A stretch of 64,000 nt of DNA from Aporrectodea caliginosa (Eukaryota > Annelida > Clitellata > Crassiclitellata > Lumbricidae): the NCBI GenBank assembly GCA_020284085.1, contig JACEVL010000837.1:256001-320000 (forward strand). Reading direction: 5' to 3'. Below are positions 12,461 through 26,100 of the stretch, one piece after another. Numbering within the stretch: the stretch's first letter is position 1; each line of letters opens with the position of its first letter. The notes below the pieces were generated by a model, which was given only the letters and a program-made list of their open reading frames with translations, made no database searches and had not been told where the DNA came from. The position numbers and the translations under genes are program-made.

Positions 12461-13024
12461 TATTCAATTGTCGACGTATCAATCACATCGCAAAGAACCG
12501 CAAAGTTAAACCAATGCAGCACAGCTTAAACTATCTAAGTACAAATTTTAAGGCTTCGATCTGTATTTCCATTTTTATATCTCTTACGTCAATAAAATTA
12601 GTGCTTGCGACTTTGTCAACACATTGCGGACGCATCAGCTGATCGCCGCCGCCCGGACACATAATGGCGCCCACCAACCACGTGACTTGACAGGCCAATC
12701 AACATCTGGGACAGCCTTTGTCCCAACTCTTTCATATATACGGCTCTGGGCAAAGCAACCCAAACATGACACATGTACATGTATTTTTTTTTTTTTATTT
12801 CAACACATTGTATGTAGGCTATAGGCTTACTATAGACCTACACATACGAAGCACATGGGCCGGTGTCCGCTGACATAGGCCTACTCTTTTTTACTTTTTC
12901 ATATCGGCAAATCCACCACGTGGTAAAGAATTAGGCTATTGTCATTTTTATTTTAAGAAACAAAGTTATAAAATGGTAATCAAACAATAAAAAATTATTT
13001 CACATGCATTTGTTTACCGATTCA
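12461..13024. other. Region without recognisable gene
   Basis: AT-rich; contains a T run at 12784-12796 and several AGGCCTA motifs. Nothing further can be supported. Confidence 0.5.
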
Positions 13025-13216
13025 CAATGGCGTAACGAAGGGGCAGAGGGGGCAACCGCCCCCGGGCGCAGCGCAATTACGCAAAATTAGCTTCCAGTGG
13101 TATACTGTACAGTACTATATATGACAAGAACAATTAAAAGTCAACAAGAAAAATTTAAAAGGGGCGAAGTAATTAAATCTTGCCCCTGGACGCTTAAACC
13201 CTTCGCTACGCCACTC
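13025..13216. mobile_element. Small hAT-like MITE
   Basis: Begins AATGGCGTAACGAAGGGGC and ends CCCTTCGCTACGCCACT, inverted relative to each other and related to the MITE at 28225-28553. No clear 8-bp duplication. Confidence 0.55.
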
Positions 13217-13449
13217 CCAATACACTATTTAGTTAACTTTAATACAGAATTGCAAGAATCGGCAAGTGATTACATACTTCTGCACACCACTCTAGAACTC
13301 CACACTTGACCCATAGCCAAGCGTGTTTGTGAAGGCAGCATTAATTCTATGGGTCACATATATAGCCTGTTGAGACTAGTTGACCACCACTTGACACAGC
13401 GGCACGATATGGGCCCATTCTCGACCCAGAGAACGTGACTGTCCGGGCT

Positions 13450-13610
13450 ATTATTAGCATCATCATCATCATCATCATCATCATCAACATCGTCATCATC
13501 ATCATCATCATCATCTTCTTCTTCTTCTTCTTTTCTTCTTCTTCATCATCACCATCGTCATTGACTCATTGTCAACATCATCGTCACCATCGTCATCGTT
13601 AGTCATTTTA
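13450..13610. repeat. (ATC)n and (TTC)n microsatellite
   Basis: Imperfect CATCATCATC run with an inner CTTCTTCTTC block. Confidence 0.9.
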
Positions 13611-13957
13611 TTCGCAACACACTTCAGTTCACTTGACCGAACTGTAGGCCTACAGATTTATCCTTTTCGCACACAGGAAATTAAGGTAAGACATTGGACA
13701 TTTCCAGACGCAAATTCTACCTCTGATGCATTGAATCCCCCTCATCAGCGTAGGCCTAATTTTACGGGGCATTCCTGGCATAGGTCGCATAGACAACGTA
13801 AACGTCTCCATGCACCCACCATCACAACCACAACCAATAACAACTACAGCAACAACAACGACATAAAGGTTCAAAAGATGTTGTTAAGGATCGAATACAG
13901 AGAACGAATCATGGATTCCAATACGAATTTAATTAATTAATTAATCTGTTCTGGGTC

Positions 13958-14101
13958 TTAATGAGAGCAGTTTCGAGAGAGTCGTTTTGCGAGCAGAACA
14001 AAGAGGTCGACAAAGTATTCGAGGAATTCGATGAATGTCATGAAAGCAAATCCAAACCATAGACCAACGACACCTCCGATGTCGGAGAAAAGATTGATCA
14101 A
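13958..14101 (-). CDS. Gene 1 exon 13: TM2 and short C terminus
   Basis: 144 nt with TAA stop at 13960-13958. It encodes LFSDIGGVVGLWFGFAFM, TFIEFLEYFVDLF and a 12-residue tail. DIGG..GLW.G is the family TM2 signature. The filter is GFA where the family has G-x-S. A candidate AATAAA lies at 13612-13607. Confidence 0.92.
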   Translation of the reverse strand: MINLFSDIGGVVGLWFGFAFMTFIEFLEYFVDLFVLLAKRLSRNCSH

Positions 14102-17100
14102 CTGAAACAAACAACATCACAGATCAATCATTATCATAGTAATGATCATTATCATAGTAATGATCATTATCAGCATCGTCGTCGTCGTCGTCGTCAACAT
14201 CATCAACATCATCATCATCACCACCACCACCACCACGACACCACCACCATCATCATCATCACCGTCATCATCATTATCATCACCATCATCATCACTATCA
14301 CCGTCATCATCACCATCATCATTATCATCATCATCCTTACCATCATCGTCATTATAATCATCATCATCCTCGTCGTCGTCCTTGTCATCATCATCGTTAT
14401 CAGCATCATCACCATAATCGTCATCATCATCATCATCATAATCATCATCGTCATCATCATCATCACCTCACCGTCATCGCCATTATCATTATCATCATCG
14501 TCGTCGTCATCATCATCATCGCTATCATCATCATAATCATCATTGTCGTCGTCATCATCAACATCATCACCTTCATTTTCGGTAACGATATTTTCCTCAT
14601 CCTCATCATCCGTCAGAAATGGGAAAATAAGTTAGGAAATTAAATCAATTATTAAATTTCTAAAATGGAGAACAAATGTACCGGATATGAAGGCGACTCT
14701 GAAATTGCTTCGAATTGAAAGGTCTCGAAGTAGATTTCGAGCGCCAACAGGTTGTCGTCGATCTTTTTAGGGTCAAATATGTTCACATTCTGACCTATTT
14801 TTGCGGCCAGTTTACGCAGACTAGTTTCCTACAATAAAAACTGGCTTTTTAACAGGAATAAAACTAAATATAAAATTATTATTAGGTCTATTATTGTAGT
14901 CTTTAGTATTAATAATTTTACTATTTTTATTATTATTTTTCACCCGAAGTAGAATAATCTCTCAAGCACAAAAAAATAAGTTAGGAATAAAGAAGTTAGG
15001 CCTAATCTCCGAGAACTCAGGCTTCGTCCCAGATTTCACGACCATCCGGAAATGTGCCTCCGAATGCAATGGCATTGTATTTAATTGTGGCGCTGCACAC
15101 AGATGGAAAGACGTTGGAAAAGGAAGTTTGTTTCACGTCGTTCTCCAGAGATAGGCCTAGCTGAAATGTTACGTCCCAACTCGGAGAGATATTCTACAAC
15201 TTCATCATGGCGTATTTGGGGAGTTATGGGTTCAAACCCCCACCCCCAATAAATTGCCGAAATTTTTTATATGCTTTTATATGCGAAATACAAAAGACTT
15301 GACTTTTCGACCATGTCCAATGGATACCTTTAAATTGTTAAATTGTATTGTATTGTATTGTATTTGAACACTTGTTATAGCGCCCCTACCAGATTTCCTA
15401 TTCAGAGGCGCTCCCGACTACTGCGCGAACGCTGAATCGGAGTTTCACGCCGAAGCGCATGAGCAATTGCGAGTGAAGGACTTGCCCAGGGTCCCTACGC
15501 GGCGGCTTTGATGTGGATTCGAACCCGCAACCCTCCAGCTGCAAGGCACCGAACATTCCCCTAAACCACCGCGCCCCAGTTGTATTGTGATGTGTTGTAT
15601 TGTGTGTTGTATTGTACTCCACGTTTATAATGCGACCGAGCCACCCGCAGTAAAGATCCGAGAAATTAATCTCTGATAAACCGACCCGACCGGGAAGCGA
15701 ACCCGGGGCGCCGATGTGACGAGCAGGCTACCAACCCACTCGGCCACTCAGGATCCTGAATTATTTCCTGGCTACGCTACTGACCTTCAGCACTTCAGTG
15801 TGCTATCTTGATCAAATGCATCACTGTCCCAGACGTCTACTTTGAGGCAGATCTGTATACGGAGGATGGTGTACGTGGAAGAGGATCGATAGGGAAGATA
15901 AGAAGAAGAATTAGGCCTACAAGATTAGTTTGGATTAGCTGCTTCCGGTTTCTCTTACCTTCTGTTTCTTGTTGGGCCAGGCCGCAAGTGAAGTTTTCAC
16001 CGAAAACCTTTTGTCGCTGTGTGAAAAAAAACAGAAAGTGTAAATATGTACATGTAGGCCTGTTTCCATGAAAGATAAAGTGCATTGACCTACTACTTTT
16101 TTAGTTGCACTTGCTTTTGACTCCTGAGCCGCCATGGTTGATGGCTTGATGCCATGTGCATTAGACACCGGCGCAATAGAAGTTGCAATATAGGTGTAGT
16201 GCTATTATCTCTAATAGAACCTTTTTGCTGCGTCACGTTTGGCAGAGTAGACTTTACCTACTATAAGTGTTGTCGAAAACATGACACCGAACACGTCCAT
16301 AGAAATAGATTAAGTTATATTAAGATCAAGTCAATTCATTTACTAAGTTACAATAAATCCTAATTACCTAGAGTGGCGTATTAAATTACTCTAAATAGAT
16401 TTTATGAGGCTTATCTGAATTCCCCCTTAGTGATGCTCATCAGTTTCATTTCTGCAATCGTAGAGATAAAGTTCGTAGAGTTAGACATCGTAATTGTAGA
16501 TTCTCATGGTTCAATTGATGATATCGAATGCGATCTTCTCCCTTATTCGTCTTCGAATGTACTGGTAACACCGTAAACGTCAATCCACTTGTTCGTAGAT
16601 TGAATTGCAATTTAAGTTCCTCGTATTACTCTGTTCGAATTGTTCAGCACTGAAACGATGATCGATCGTTCCAATTCGCTTCACACGGCTACTCAGCACG
16701 AAAATGATAGTCCGTCCAAGCTTACACTGGCTCACTGACGTTCAAATTCTTATACTGCTTTATGTCCGTTTCACGATGTCGTGATTTCACTTTTAAACCA
16801 CCGACACCCGAGGTATTAAAGTCCGTTAATCTTCACTTCGAACTAACGTTTTAAACTTTAATCCACTTTGATCGCTTCCATATAATACGATCCGAAATAT
16901 CCGTTACGACTCAACTCGATTTCGCCGTCTCTCTCCTCTCGAACAACTTTTACCCCAACTGATTTTCCGTTTTAACTGTCTGTAACTGTTTTTAATTTTC
17001 AGAGCGTCTCTCGTCGCTAGGCAACGTATCACGTCACGTGATATTTGAGTTCACAAATTTAAAAGCCTTTAGTTTCACTAATATTATAATTATAACGCCA

Positions 17101-20100
17101 CTACCAGTTTATCTATCGCCACTTTAATTGATTAACTTATTCTAAAGCTTATATTAATTAGTTAATTAAACAAGACATTTGGTAAGAACTATTTCGCTAC
17201 ATAGGGGAAAGTGGCCCAAAATGACATACCTAAGGATTTTTTGCAAGTTTAGCATAATATTTATCGCACAAGTGGGACTTTGTTATCCTGTTTATCAGAC
17301 ACCTAGTGCACTTACATAATGCAGTGGTCCAAATACTAATAAATATATGAGAACAGAAAAAACCGGCAGTTTTGTAAAAATGCTTGTTCTATGTCATTTT
17401 GGGCTATGTGCTGGGCAAAATGACATAGGGTATAGTCTAAAATGACATACACATTTTTGACCCAATTTGTAAGGCTTAAATAAAATGATTACAAGTTATT
17501 ATTTATAGTAAAATGAAAATTATAACATATTATATTTTATATTTTGATGTTCTGAGACTAACTAAACAGCTGCTGGAACCACAACGCAATTAGGATTTTT
17601 TAAAGAGTTAAACATGTTAGGCCTATCGTGACAAAATACAACACTGACGACTCAGGGACAAGCAGAACTGCAATTCAACTGAAAATACAGTGTTACAAGA
17701 AAGACAAACACATTTTATACCGATAAACTAAGCAATCATCAGCAAATAAACTGAAGAACTAGGTCAACAACACTACATGAAAAAGCTTCCAATATGTGAC
17801 TAGCACTTAGCCTATGTATAAAAACTCAAAAATCAATTGCTACAAGTCTGCCAAAACTTGTTGCAGGCCTACTTGATCAGTGCCCAACACATAACAAGAG
17901 CGATGTCTACCTATTCACTACACAAATCACACACAAAAGTTTGTTTTCTTTGAGATCATTCGCAATGTGCCCAGTTGTGGCAAACTGTGCACTTGATCCA
18001 CGGCTCACGTTCACGTGAGTTGGACAACAAGTCACTGCAAAACAGGCATCTTGGATCTGCATCATCTTCATTTAATTTCTGGCTTGAAGGCCTTGGCTCA
18101 TTTGCCCTTTTGAAATCATCATGTGGTCCACACCTCTCTTTGGTACTTTTGCATGCAGCTTTGCTCTTTTTCACAGGAACTCTTTTTGTGGCTCCTCCAG
18201 ACTGAGCTTTCTCGGTCTTACTTTTTTCTGTCTATCTTTTTCACTGTACTTTATGGCTATCATCAGGTACAGGTTGCTTGTCAAAGCCGATGCACCTTCA
18301 CTTGTCCTCTTACTACGGGATGCAGAGTGTGATGAGGGAGGAAATGGAGACAAATCAACAGCTCGAATTGGTGTACATACACAAGATGTGTTTATTGGAA
18401 GCACTGTAGTTTTCTCTGAGTGAGAAATCTGAAGTTTAATGCCTGCAATACCCTCTGTCATCGTAGATGGTTTCTGAGCTACATAATGTTCAGCATCCGA
18501 ATGAGTGTCTGGGGTTGAAGTGACACTAGTATCACAAATGGGCTCATACAATTTCTGACAGTGTAGTGGCTGGCTCGAAGTCCTAATGTACCCCGTGGAT
18601 CGTTGAATTCTTTTGAACCTCGTAGCCAATCCATTTCATTAGTTTCAACTGCTGTGATAGCTAGCCTCATGTATTCTGAATTCCAACTCTGGCGATCTGG
18701 TTTTCTTTTGTATTTGTTCACCATCCTGTATACAACATGTCATAGTGAATTAACGATCGGAGCAAAGATTAGTGATATATAAGTATCAACAATATGTAGG
18801 TTTTCAAGTACTCTTTCTAGTCTCAAAGGCGCAGCCGAGAAGTGCCCCAAAGTATCTTTCTGACTATATGCGAAAGCCGTTATCTGCGACCTCATCTCGT
18901 TCCTTTTGTGCTGCTGATTGGCTAGATCTTTTTGTTCCTAGGACTAGGACTGCCTTGGCTCAACGCCGGGCATTTGCTGTGGTTGGTCCCTCTACTTGGA
19001 ATGACCTTTCCCCTCATTAAGGGCTAAACTAATGACTAGTTTTTCCTCTTTGGTCTCTGGTTCTTTAAAGACGTTTCTTTTCCCCGGGGTTTTCGTGCTG
19101 AGAGCGCTTCTGAATAGTTATTCTGAGAGAGGCGCTATATAAATCTTTAGATACAACACAATACAATACAATACAGACAACTTCTCATATGGCAATAATT
19201 ACTGCAGTGGATAAAATGACACACCCTATGTCGTTTTACCCAGTATGTCCGGGCAAAACGACACATGTATGTCATATTGCCCGGTGACGTGTATGTCATT
19301 TTACCCTGTCTATGGGTGCTAGGTTGAGACCTACCGCTGTAGTCGCGACGAAATGTTCCAAGCTAAAAGTTGTACGGGACTTGATCGACATAATATGCAT
19401 ACCCTTTGCAAAAGACTAAATTCCTCAGTATCTGCACATACCTTTTTAGCAGCCTTGACTGTCGTAAACTATCAAATTGTATCGCAATGTCACAAATAAT
19501 CTAAACATCAACCACGCACTTCTGCGCATGCCGCCATATTCGTACACTAAAAATAGCAACAGCAGGTGCCACGCTCGAGGAAAGTAAGTGAGTAAGTTGA
19601 CGATATATACTACGGTCCAGCCCACGTGCCACCTATGTCATTTTACCCGAGTATGTCATTTTAGGCTACTTTCCCCTATGGCTATTAAATTTTGTTTATT
19701 TTATTTAGGCCTAGTTCTACTAAAGACAATATTATCACAACATCAATCACACTTTAAGTACCGATAGGCATACAAGTAGAACTTGATTGAGTTAATTAGT
19801 TCTACTTCACCTCATTTAGGCCTATATTATATTTATATTTAGCCTATATTTAGGCTATATTAGGGCCTACTTAAATTCAATGCTCCTCTTTTTACCGTGT
19901 GACATGATTTGCATCAGTGTAGTGTTTAATGTAAATAGGCTACTATAGATTTCGTTTATTATTAAGATACAAAGTTGACATACCGCAACTTGTTTACATG
20001 AGATAATGAAAGTAATGAAATTAAACACTATAAGTTTATGCCTATAGTCAGGATTGAGAGTTAAAACTTAACATCCCGAATGGTACGATATAGAACCCTA

Positions 20101-23100
20101 GAGATGAAATTGTGGTCATCTTTTTTGGGAGTTCATATTCATGAGGTCTAGGGCGCAGAGCATAAGGCCTACAAACGGTCGGAGGAAAGAGGCCTCTAAG
20201 CACATGTTGTGAGTTCCGGTTGACCGCAAGCAGGAGCTTGACATCTGCTTCTTCCATCATTCGGTCTAAATCCTGTTGTTGAGGAGGAAGGTAGCCCAGT
20301 CGTTTGGCCCTTTGCAGGAAACGTTGGAGTTTTAGTCGGTCACTTGCGGTGGTGAATCCCCACCAAGCAGGGGAGGCATAGAGAAGGCGAGAGATGGTAG
20401 TTGCACGTGCAACTTCATGGAGCGCTGTCGGAGGGAGACCGTGTGCCCTGAGGACTCTGAGAGCGTGGAGCGAACCAGAGCATGCACTTAGAATCCTATA
20501 TATATATATATATTGTGTTCTGCAATTTAACTACAATGCCTATAAAGATTGATATATATATATTATAATAGGCTACATAGACATAATATACGCATATCCG
20601 CGTTACTCAGACTATTCGGGTTTGCTTAGGCCTACACACCTTTAATTCGCTGTTTTCCGACCCTAGATATTCTTCGCTGTCGCTAAATCGTTATATTTTC
20701 CGCACCCAGGGGGACCGTTGAATCTTCAGCTTTATTATTACTAGATGTTCGCCCGTCCTAAGACGGAAATTCCTTCAATGAGGAATTCATATACTCGCGA
20801 AGAAAAGAAAGAAGAACAATACACGAGTACGTTTGAAACTATAATAGACATTGTCTTTTAATGTTCCTAACCTGCATCGCTCAGGACATGGACAGTACAG
20901 CGTGTTATCTGCGAACATTTTTCGTACAGAATAGCTGCAGTCACCTGGAAGATTGGAAACAATCTTTTCGTTAATCGCCATCGGTTGATGCCTTGTGCAT
21001 TAGACACCGACGCAATAGAAGTTGCAATGTAGGCCATAGGCCTATTAATTTATTGTATTTACTAAAGACAATAATATCCTATCAATCACAAAGACGAGAA
21101 TCAGGTTGTTCTAATATGAAAGAATGTTGTTTTCGAGAAAACGGCAGAATATTTTTACAGCAAAATTTTAGTAGGCCTGGAGAATAGGCACTAAATTTAA
21201 TTTTTTTTTCAATATTATCACAACATCAATCACACTAAAAATTTAAGTGCCGATAGGCATACTATAATTCTGGGTGTTTTGGTACTTCTGAAAGAATGTT
21301 CTAACTTCATGTGGGGATAAAATGGTGTTGACTGTATGGTGTTGACTGTAGCCTATACACAACTCCACCTGCCCACATGCTCAAGAACACTTGATGAGAT
21401 CCAGGTAGACTTTGTACGGGGCCCATATGGGAATATGGGTCCTTTATGGGTCGACGTGGGCAAGCTATCAGGGCGCTGTGCGATTTGACAGTGGATCAGT
21501 AAACGTTTTTAGAATAGAATGGAATGGAATACAATAGAATAGAATTGCGATTTGCGTAGCTCGATGTAGTATGAATTCGACGTGGGCACTATAGAAGTTC
21601 CAAATTGGAGTGGAATTTAAGATGACAGAAAAGAAGATAATGAATATAATTTGAATATAATTGAACCAGATTAGAATTAATGGAACATAATTCGGCAGGT
21701 TGGCTTAGGATGCAACATCCGGGAAATATGGTTAGGTAACTGGGGTAACTATATATAGGCCTAGTAGTTTCAGTGTTTAAAGGCAACTTATAGCTACCAG
21801 GGCCGTTGACATCGCCCCTCCTTTTTGCAGGCTTAGGACTAGCACTACCTGGAACTATTGGCACTAGAGTAATGGAGGGGTCAACGCAGCGCTCGTGAAT
21901 AAGCTGATGCCCTGCGCTTATAACTTTCGCTATAGAAATTCAGAGCTTACAATTACTATTACTATTGCGAACTGGTTAACTATATTTTTCTCTGAACTTA
22001 AATAGGTCCTATTTACCTACTTTCCAGTCTAATTGTTTATGGCCGATGATTCCAGCTTCAAAGTGCTCTTCTGAGCTTCGTAAGGGCACTGTCAAATTTT
22101 AGTTAAATATAGTAGACACCCACCTTAACATCTACTCTGCCGGGTCTGCCCCCTTTGACCTTCTGGAACCGGAGCGCTCGTGAATAAGCTGGTGCCCTGC
22201 GCTTGACTTTCGAGTGGCGCTTTAGAAGTTTCGAGATTACAATTACGAATAAAGTACTGTAAGTCAAATTTAAATTTATCAACGGACCTTGTGTGATGTT
22301 AGCCATTACGCAGACTGGTACGTTGGAATCGAGAGCTGCTGGTACGTAAGGATCGGCGCATTGACATCGTTCAATCATTTTCCGCTGATAGCACGTCTTC
22401 TGACATGCCTGTTTAGAACAAGATTAAAGTTAGGAAGCATTAATGCTGTTATTTAGCTCCAGAATTTGTCATTTCTAATGTCTTTGAACATTATGGCCAA
22501 CCGTAACCTAGTTTCTGATTTCTCAGCTCTCGGATTTCGACCTGGCTTTTCGAATAGGCCTAGGCTACATTACAGTAGGCCTAAGCTACCATCAGCGCTC
22601 GTGAATAAGCTGGTGACCAGCGCTTGGCTTTCGAGTGGCGCTTTAGAAGTTCGGAGATTACGATTACGATGTCTTGGGTATTGACATTGTGATAGCAACG
22701 TCATAGACGCCATTTTATTAGATTTCACCGACCCCAGAAAACTAGTGTATGCTGTTCAAAGCAAATCAAAGTTTGTAGGCTACCTATGCATCTACTGGGC
22801 ATTTAGGCCTACTTAAAGCCTTTGCAATCACCTGGGGGCGCTGCAGGTTAAGCTTAGTATGCAAGAGTTAGGCCTAACACTGGACAATAAGTTCCCAAGA
22901 CCGAGACCGAGAACGAGACTGAGACATCAAAACTGTCTCCAGACCAAGACTGAGTCTCGAAACCTGTTAGTTAAATCTACACTCGGTAATCGGCGCTTTA
23001 CTAAATAGGCTATTGTGGTCTAAGAAACTCGCAATGTATGACGGCTTTCCATATGCAACTATATTCATTCATTCATTCATTCATTCCGGATATTTATATA

Positions 23101-26100
23101 GCGCCTCTTCAAGAAACCTACTCAGAGGCGCTCCCAGCCCAGCCACGGCCAAACAGAAAGAACTTTAGCAGTTGGTAGAAAGCAAGCAAATGATTCCGGG
23201 GCAGTACGCGTAACGTAAGCGACAGCCCATTCCAAGTGGAGGGGCCAGCAACCGAAAAGGCTCGACGCTGTCCGACCGAGGAGCGGGCCCGAGGGACCAA
23301 TAGCTCCCCCTTAGTCGAAGAGCGCAGAGCTCGACGAGAGGCTAAGTCGGAAACCGGGCGACAGAGATCAGATAAGTAGGACGGAGCACTACCAGTGAGA
23401 CACCGCCAGACAAGTGCTGCTATCCTATAGGATATGCGTTGCGAGGCAGGGAGCCAGTGCAATACATCACGCATGTAGGCAGAAACTGGGGCATATTTGG
23501 GAATATGACCAATAAGCCGAGCAGCAGAACGAAGGACCCGGTCAAGACGCCCTATTACAATTATATACATAATTTGCTTATGTACATGCAATTAATGTAG
23601 CGCCACGTTAAGAGTTAATCTTACAGTCATTGTGTATTCGACTGGGTACTTTTCGGCGTATACGTTGCGAACGGTGTCATTGACCACCTCAGTTGTGCAG
23701 TCAGTGTATGGAACCGGCTGTCTGTTAATTGTTTTCTACAAAAGCACAAGTGAACACCATAATTAAGAACGAATATATTGGGGAAGTCAGGGTAGTGTAA
23801 AAAAACTTATTTACACGATTTTTCTATAAATGTTTAGAGGTAGCCTAGGCCTACAGGTTGAAGAATCCCTCAGTTGAACTCCTACCTGTCTTCATCAACT
23901 TCAGCTCGTTCAGAATGCAGCAGCTAGACTGCTGGCTGATCTACCGAGATATTCACACATATCTGACTACATGCGACGTGAGCTCCACTGGCTTCCAGTT
24001 GCTGGTCGTGTGCAATTCAAAATTGCTACGCTGGTTTGGAAGGCTACGACTGGTACTGCTCCGGACTACATTGCTGAACTGTGCCTTCCAGTTGGCACTC
24101 AAACTGGTCGGCGGGCTCTCCGGTCTGCCTCGCGAAGTGACTTGATGATACCTTCGTTTCGAACCACCACCTGCGCTCATCGGGACTTCTCGATTGCGGC
24201 GCCACGGATCTGAAACGCTCTTCCGCCGTCTGTGCGTGCTGCACGCGGCTATATGGTTTTCTCTAAACTCTTAAAGACGCATTTTTCAGCTGTTTGATGG
24301 CCACGTGTTGAGCGCTTCTGAGAGACTCTTAAGTGGCGCTTTATAAATGTTTTGTTACATTACATTACATTACCCATAAATCAACAGCAGCTTTAGACAC
24401 CTTTAAATCGTTTTCCCGACGTTATATATTTTTTTACAGAGCTGTGCTATCTTTATTAATCGTAAAATAAAATTACATGTAGGCCTATGCACACTGATGA
24501 AAGTGTTAAGCACTGCATGGCATGGAAAGATGCTGAGCCAACTTTAAATCAATTCAATCAATCAATCAATCAATCAATCAGTCAATCAATCAATCAATCA
24601 GTCAGTCAGTCAGTCATTCAGTCATTCAGTCAGCAGTCATGTCAATAAAGCAATCAGTCAGTCAGTCAGTCAGTCAGTCAGTCAATCAGTCAGTCAGTCA
24701 GTCAATCAATCATCAATAAATCAAACGCATATTGAATCTCTCTACTCATGAGAGGCGTTCCCGACCCAGGCAAACGAAAAAGGAGTCTTAGGGAGCTGAT
24801 AGAAGGGTAAAGGAAGGACTCGAGAGAGGGAACGCACCTCCCGAGGAGGCCCGTTCCGCGTCACTGGACCAGTAACAGAAAAAGCGCGTAGCTATAGGCT
24901 AGCTGTACCGGCAGTAGGAACAGTTGGGTCACATTCTGCAGCAGAGCGAAGAAGACGGCTCCCACCGTTGGACAAGAGAGCTCCCGCGTTCTCCGATAAG
25001 CACATCCAGACCAGGAAAGAGAAGAAGAAGAAGAAGAATATTCTTTATTGAAAGTAATTGCATGCCGCACTCTGGTGTAGGCGTAAAAAAACTCATGCAT
25101 ACCAATAACAATAAAGATGATTAACCTATAACAGTTCGTAATGATGTCCCTTACTATAGGCTCAAATAGATTATCTAACCCACTACCTATTAAGCTAAAT
25201 TTATTAATTTAATATAACATCCTTATGATGAAAGTTTTTCTAACCAATCTATTAGCGCTTGGGATTTATCGGTCGTGTGCTCTTGTGCGTAGAAAATGCC
25301 CTGTCTGCTTTATTGGCGATAACATGATTGTGGTCATGCAAGACATGCTCCGGATTACTACTAATGGCTGAGAAAAAGCGGGTGTCTGCTATTTGGCATA
25401 GATGGTCTATAGATGGGATGTTATCTGGTAGGTAGCGACCTCTGATGAGACCTCGTAAGACCCCTCCCAGCCTGTCACGATCCCCTTGTGTAGTAAAACT
25501 CGCTGATCTGGAAATAGATGCATTGGGGGAAAGGGAAGCCAGTGCAAGTGCAGAACCTCCCGCAATAGTGCGAAACGCGGTCAGTCTTGGCGAAGCCTTC
25601 AATGAGACTTCCCGCCGCCCGGTTAACCCGCTCCAGCTGGTCAACCCGTGTAAGTCCGCATAGACAGAAGAACTGTAACCAAGACGTCGATGAGAGCTAC
25701 TGAAGTCACGTGTAGCCTATACAGGCAGCCTATAAGGTGGATAAGCAATAATTATCTTAATCACTTACAGTTCCGCAGATTTCTCCACGTCTCAGTTGGG
25801 CCTACCTGCGTTACAGCGATCGAGGTGAGATGTCCGGGGCTGAGCAGGATGCCCTCGTCCTCTGGGAAGGGCATCTCGTTCTGCGACTGTATGAGGACAA
25901 CAGCCCCCGCTGTGTCTCCCGACTGGCTCGTGTATTCCTCCTGGAGGATGTTCAGCCATAGTTTCAGTCCTGTGCGATGAATATACGTAATGTAAATCGC
26001 CAAAACGTATCAAAATGTAATGCAATTGAACATTCATAAAGCTCCGCTTAAAGATATCTATTCAGAGGCTCTCTCTGAGCTAGACTATGTGATGCAAATG

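Noticed and set aside
15335..15757. Genuine tRNA genes
   Set aside because: A and B boxes are present, but the folds are degenerate and the units have SINE bodies and simple tails; the same holds for the other tRNA-like heads.
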